From positions 1-64,000 of the forward strand of contig JAJPGV010000049.1 in NCBI GenBank assembly GCA_021325635.1: a stretch of DNA of 64,000 bases. Reading direction: 5' to 3'. Of the stretch, positions 61,454 to 64,000 are shown one piece after another. The translations under genes and the position numbers were made by a program. The notes beneath the pieces are model-generated. The model had not been told where the DNA came from. It saw only the letters and a list, made by a program, of their open reading frames with translations, and made no database searches. Numbering within the stretch: the first letter of the stretch is position 1; the number at the start of each line of letters is the position of its first letter. This DNA is from Chloroflexota bacterium. Its GTDB lineage: Bacteria; Chloroflexota; JAJPGV01.

Positions 61454-61938
61454 TTGGCAGCGCGGCACGATATCGTTTCAGGGCGTTCCCTCTGTTCAGC
61501 CGACCACACCGAGTGCGTGTCCCAGAAGCGGTGGGCCGCTGAAAGGACGCATCCATGTTGGGGACAAGCCTTCCCATTGGCGAAGACGCCAACTACACAC
61601 CCACCGAACTGCGGACAGCGGCTCACGAGTCGGCGCTGCTCGTGAATGGCTCACGTACCGTCATTGCCAGCGGCCGCGTGCTCCTCGCCTCGGCGCGCCG
61701 AAGATGCGATAAACACTCCGCCCGGTCGTTGTCGCTCCGGCACCCGAAGCGTCTCCGTCGGAGTGAGTGCACCACACCTCGCAGACAAGCGCCCGACACG
61801 TGTACGGCGCTCGCTACCGGTGAACGCACATCGCTCAACCCATTTCGCATCTCTTGCTCCGGAGCACGGCGAGGTTTCGATAGGCGAGCATCATCGCCGC
61901 TGTAGCCCAATCCGAGGGGGTGATGTAGCCTGAGCACG
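61410..61938. other. Non-coding region before the signalling protein
   Basis: No credible gene. It contains a pair of diverged direct repeats (see next entries) and a CTCCGTCGGAG palindrome near 61753-61763. It may hold the promoter of the signalling gene or a decayed element. Confidence 0.45.
61767..61827 (+). repeat. Diverged direct repeat, copy 2
   Basis: Begins GTGCACCACACCTC and ends TACCGGTGAACGC, about 377 bp after copy 1. The middle parts are only loosely alike. Confidence 0.4.
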
Positions 61939-64000
61939 GTGCAGGCCCTCACATCACAGCCTGGCGCTGCCCCGATCACGCCAGCCGCCCAGTGTCATTT
62001 GCTGCTCGTAGATGACGATGACAGCGTCCGGATAACACTGGCTGAGGTGCTCCGTGGCGCCGGCTACCACGTCGAGGCGGTCGCCGACGTTACGGAGGCC
62101 ATGCGACTGCTCGACCGGCCCGAGACATCGTTCGACGTGATCGTCGCGGACCTCCGTCTGCAGGCGCTGGATGACGGGTTTGCGGTCATCCGGAGGGCCC
62201 GGAGTCGCGATCCCGATGTAGTCAGCATCGTCCTCACGGGTTACGTATCAACGCAGACGACCATCGACGCGCTCCATGAGGGAGTCACGAATTTCCTGGC
62301 CAAGCCCTGCAATATCGAGGAGCTGAAGCTGGCCATCGAGCGCGGGCTGGAACGGCGCCGGCTCGTACAAGAGGTTCGCCAATCGCGCCAGGAGGCCGCT
62401 GCCCACGCTGAAACGGAGCAGGCGCGCCGCGAGCTGCAGGCCATCTTCATGCAGTCGCCGGTCGGCAAGTTCGTGCTTCGCGGCCGGGATCACGTCTTCG
62501 AGCTGAGCAACCCCGCCAACGACCGCCTGACAGGGAATCGAGCCCTTCTCGGCCGTCCCGCGCGCGAGGCGTTTCCCGAACTCGCCAGCCAGGGCGTGTT
62601 GGAGTTGCTGGATGAGGTGTACCTGACCGGCAAGACCGTCCAGCGGACCGAGCTGCCGATCCGCTTCGACCGAGACGGCACTGGCCAGGTGGAGGACTAC
62701 TTCTTCAACGTCGTTTACCAGCCGCTCCTGAACGCAGGCGGCGAGATCACCGGTGTGCTGGGCCACGTACTGGACGTGACCGAGCAGGTCCGCGCCAGGC
62801 AGGCCATCGAGGCCGCACGGAGGCGCTTTGAGATCCTGGCGAAAGTCGGGCGGGCCCTGGCAGCCTCACTGGAGTACGAGCCGCTGCTCCAAGAGATCGC
62901 GCGATCGGTCGTTCCTGACTTCGCCGACTGGTGTGTCGTCGACGTCATCGAAGGAGCGGAACCGCAGGACAGGCACGTAGCCGTGGTCCACGTCGATCCC
63001 GCAAAGCAGCCAGCCGCGGAGGAAGTCCAGCGCCGCTTCGGCGCGCTGGATGACGCCGGCAACCCACTGCGCCATACCCTGGACACGGGCGAGTCGCGGT
63101 GGGTTGCCGAACTCACCGAATCCATGGTCCTGGCTGACACCCGCTCACCGGCGTACGCGGAACTCGTCGGGCGCCTGCAGCCCAGGTCGTTAATCACCGT
63201 CGCCCTGGAGACGGGGCAGCGCCGGCTCGGCCTGATGTCCTTTCTCCTTTCCGAATCGGAGCGCCGCTACACGCAGGATGATCTGGCTTTGGCCGAGTTA
63301 ATTGGCGGCCGTGCGGCGCTCGCGGTGCAGAACGCCCAGAACTTCAGGGCGATCCTGCGGGCTCGCGAGGACGCCCGGGAGCGCGAGCGGGAATTCGAGA
63401 CGCTGGCCGACCGCTCACCCAACCTCATTACGCGCGTCGACCGAGACCTCCGGCTGATGTACGTCAGCCGCGCAGCCGAGCTCATTTCCGGGCGTCCGCG
63501 GGATCACTACATCGGTCACACGGTCGATGAGCTGGCCATTCCCCAATCCGTGGCGGAGGCCTGGGCAGAAGCAGTGCGGAAAGCCTTCGACAGCGGTCAG
63601 CCGCAGGAGCTCGAGTTTGACTACCCGACGGTGTCGGGGACCCGCTTCTTCCGCTGTCAGGTCGTCCCCGAGGTCGATCCCAACGGCAGGCTGCAGTCGG
63701 TCATGTCGGTCATGAGCGACCTGACGGAGCACAAGCGGGTCGAAGACTGGAACCGCTACCTAGCCCGGGCCGGCACAGAACTGGCCGGGTCACTCAGTTC
63801 TGAATCAACGCTGCAGCGCATCGCGCAATTGGCCGTGCCCGTGCTGGCCGACTGGTGCTCCGTGGAGCTGGCTCTTCCAGAGGGCGGCTTCCGGACTGTG
63901 GCGCTGGCCCACGTGGATCCCGACAAGGTGCGGTGGGCGTGGGACCTGCAGACGCGCTACCCACCAGACCCGGAGGCTCCACGAGGCGTTCCGCAAGTGC
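61939..64000 (+). CDS. Receiver-PAS-GAF-PAS-GAF signalling protein (3' end outside window)
   Basis: At least 687 aa from GTG 61939. A receiver domain (LLLVDDDDSVRITLAEVLRG; VIVADLRLQ; VLTGYVSTQ; LAKPC) is followed by a coiled linker, PAS (about 165-290), GAF (about 300-465), PAS (about 480-600) and a second GAF that runs off the window. No kinase or phosphatase domain has been reached; in such proteins a histidine kinase or a PP2C phosphatase usually follows. Nothing here indicates the signal. Confidence 0.85.
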   Translation, partial: MQALTSQPGAAPITPAAQCHLLLVDDDDSVRITLAEVLRGAGYHVEAVADVTEAMRLLDRPETSFDVIVADLRLQALDDGFAVIRRARSRDPDVVSIVLTGYVSTQTTIDALHEGVTNFLAKPCNIEELKLAIERGLERRRLVQEVRQSRQEAAAHAETEQARRELQAIFMQSPVGKFVLRGRDHVFELSNPANDRLTGNRALLGRPAREAFPELASQGVLELLDEVYLTGKTVQRTELPIRFDRDGTGQVEDYFFNVVYQPLLNAGGEITGVLGHVLDVTEQVRARQAIEAARRRFEILAKVGRALAASLEYEPLLQEIARSVVPDFADWCVVDVIEGAEPQDRHVAVVHVDPAKQPAAEEVQRRFGALDDAGNPLRHTLDTGESRWVAELTESMVLADTRSPAYAELVGRLQPRSLITVALETGQRRLGLMSFLLSESERRYTQDDLALAELIGGRAALAVQNAQNFRAILRAREDAREREREFETLADRSPNLITRVDRDLRLMYVSRAAELISGRPRDHYIGHTVDELAIPQSVAEAWAEAVRKAFDSGQPQELEFDYPTVSGTRFFRCQVVPEVDPNGRLQSVMSVMSDLTEHKRVEDWNRYLARAGTELAGSLSSESTLQRIAQLAVPVLADWCSVELALPEGGFRTVALAHVDPDKVRWAWDLQTRYPPDPEAPRGVPQV

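Overview
The window is GC-rich bacterial chromosome or large-element sequence with frequent GTG starts and ATGA/GTGA gene overlaps. No rRNA or taxonomic marker is present. The Tad pilus locus has no secretin gene in view, and it ends in a membrane-anchored LysM/BTAD protein. Together these suggest a Chloroflexota-like, Dormibacterota-like or actinobacterial soil organism, but that is inference.

1-17.4 kb is an accessory region rich in defence and repair genes. It opens with the end of a DUF1998 protein, a RecB/Cas4-like nuclease, a thymine-mismatch-type HhH-GPD glycosylase, a cytosine-5 methyltransferase and a modification-type (AspBHI/Mrr-like) endonuclease. A UvrD-like helicase, a SRAP (YedK/HMCES) protein, an ATP-dependent LigD-type ligase and a NUDIX-YbaK fusion follow. 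Next is a three-gene mini-operon behind a leaderless promoter with a LexA-like palindrome, then a trypsin-like protease, a SIR2 effector and four unrecognised proteins.

30.1-17.6 kb (minus strand) is one long run of at least 18 tightly packed genes that ends at a strong intrinsic terminator (17577-17605). It encodes a UvrD/Rep helicase, a CHC2/Toprim primase-like protein, a RAD52-type annealing protein, a free-standing MutS domain I, a MoxR AAA ATPase with a metallopeptidase/VWA-like partner, DNA-binding proteins and several small unknowns. It looks like the replication/recombination module of an integrated element, but no integrase, relaxase, terminase or capsid gene is visible. A class II tRNA-Ser-like gene lies antisense in one of its gaps.

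30.5-35.4 kb holds an MBL-fold hydrolase, an NRAMP-family transporter behind a tandemly duplicated leader, a VOC protein and an orphan excisionase-like HTH protein. 35.7-46.3 kb is a heavy-metal (probably copper) island: CopA ATPase, cupredoxin, HMA-like protein, site-2 protease, OmpR/histidine-kinase pair, lipoprotein and YHS protein. Five of its promoters carry an operator of three or four TCAG/CTGA hexamers spaced exactly 11 bp apart, which defines a probable local regulon.

46.5-47.5 kb is a wHTH-MNT antitoxin next to a doubly broken HEPN toxin gene. 48-60.5 kb is a Tad/Flp pilus operon: CpaB, TadZ, a frameshifted TadA, TadB, TadC, Flp, TadE-like and TadG-like proteins, secreted proteins, a LysM/degenerate-ATPase/BTAD protein and a prepilin peptidase. 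The window ends in a REC-PAS-GAF-PAS-GAF signalling protein that runs off the edge. Four genes show single-base deletions (near 9898, 47350, 50490 and 61080), so part of the damage may be assembly error.
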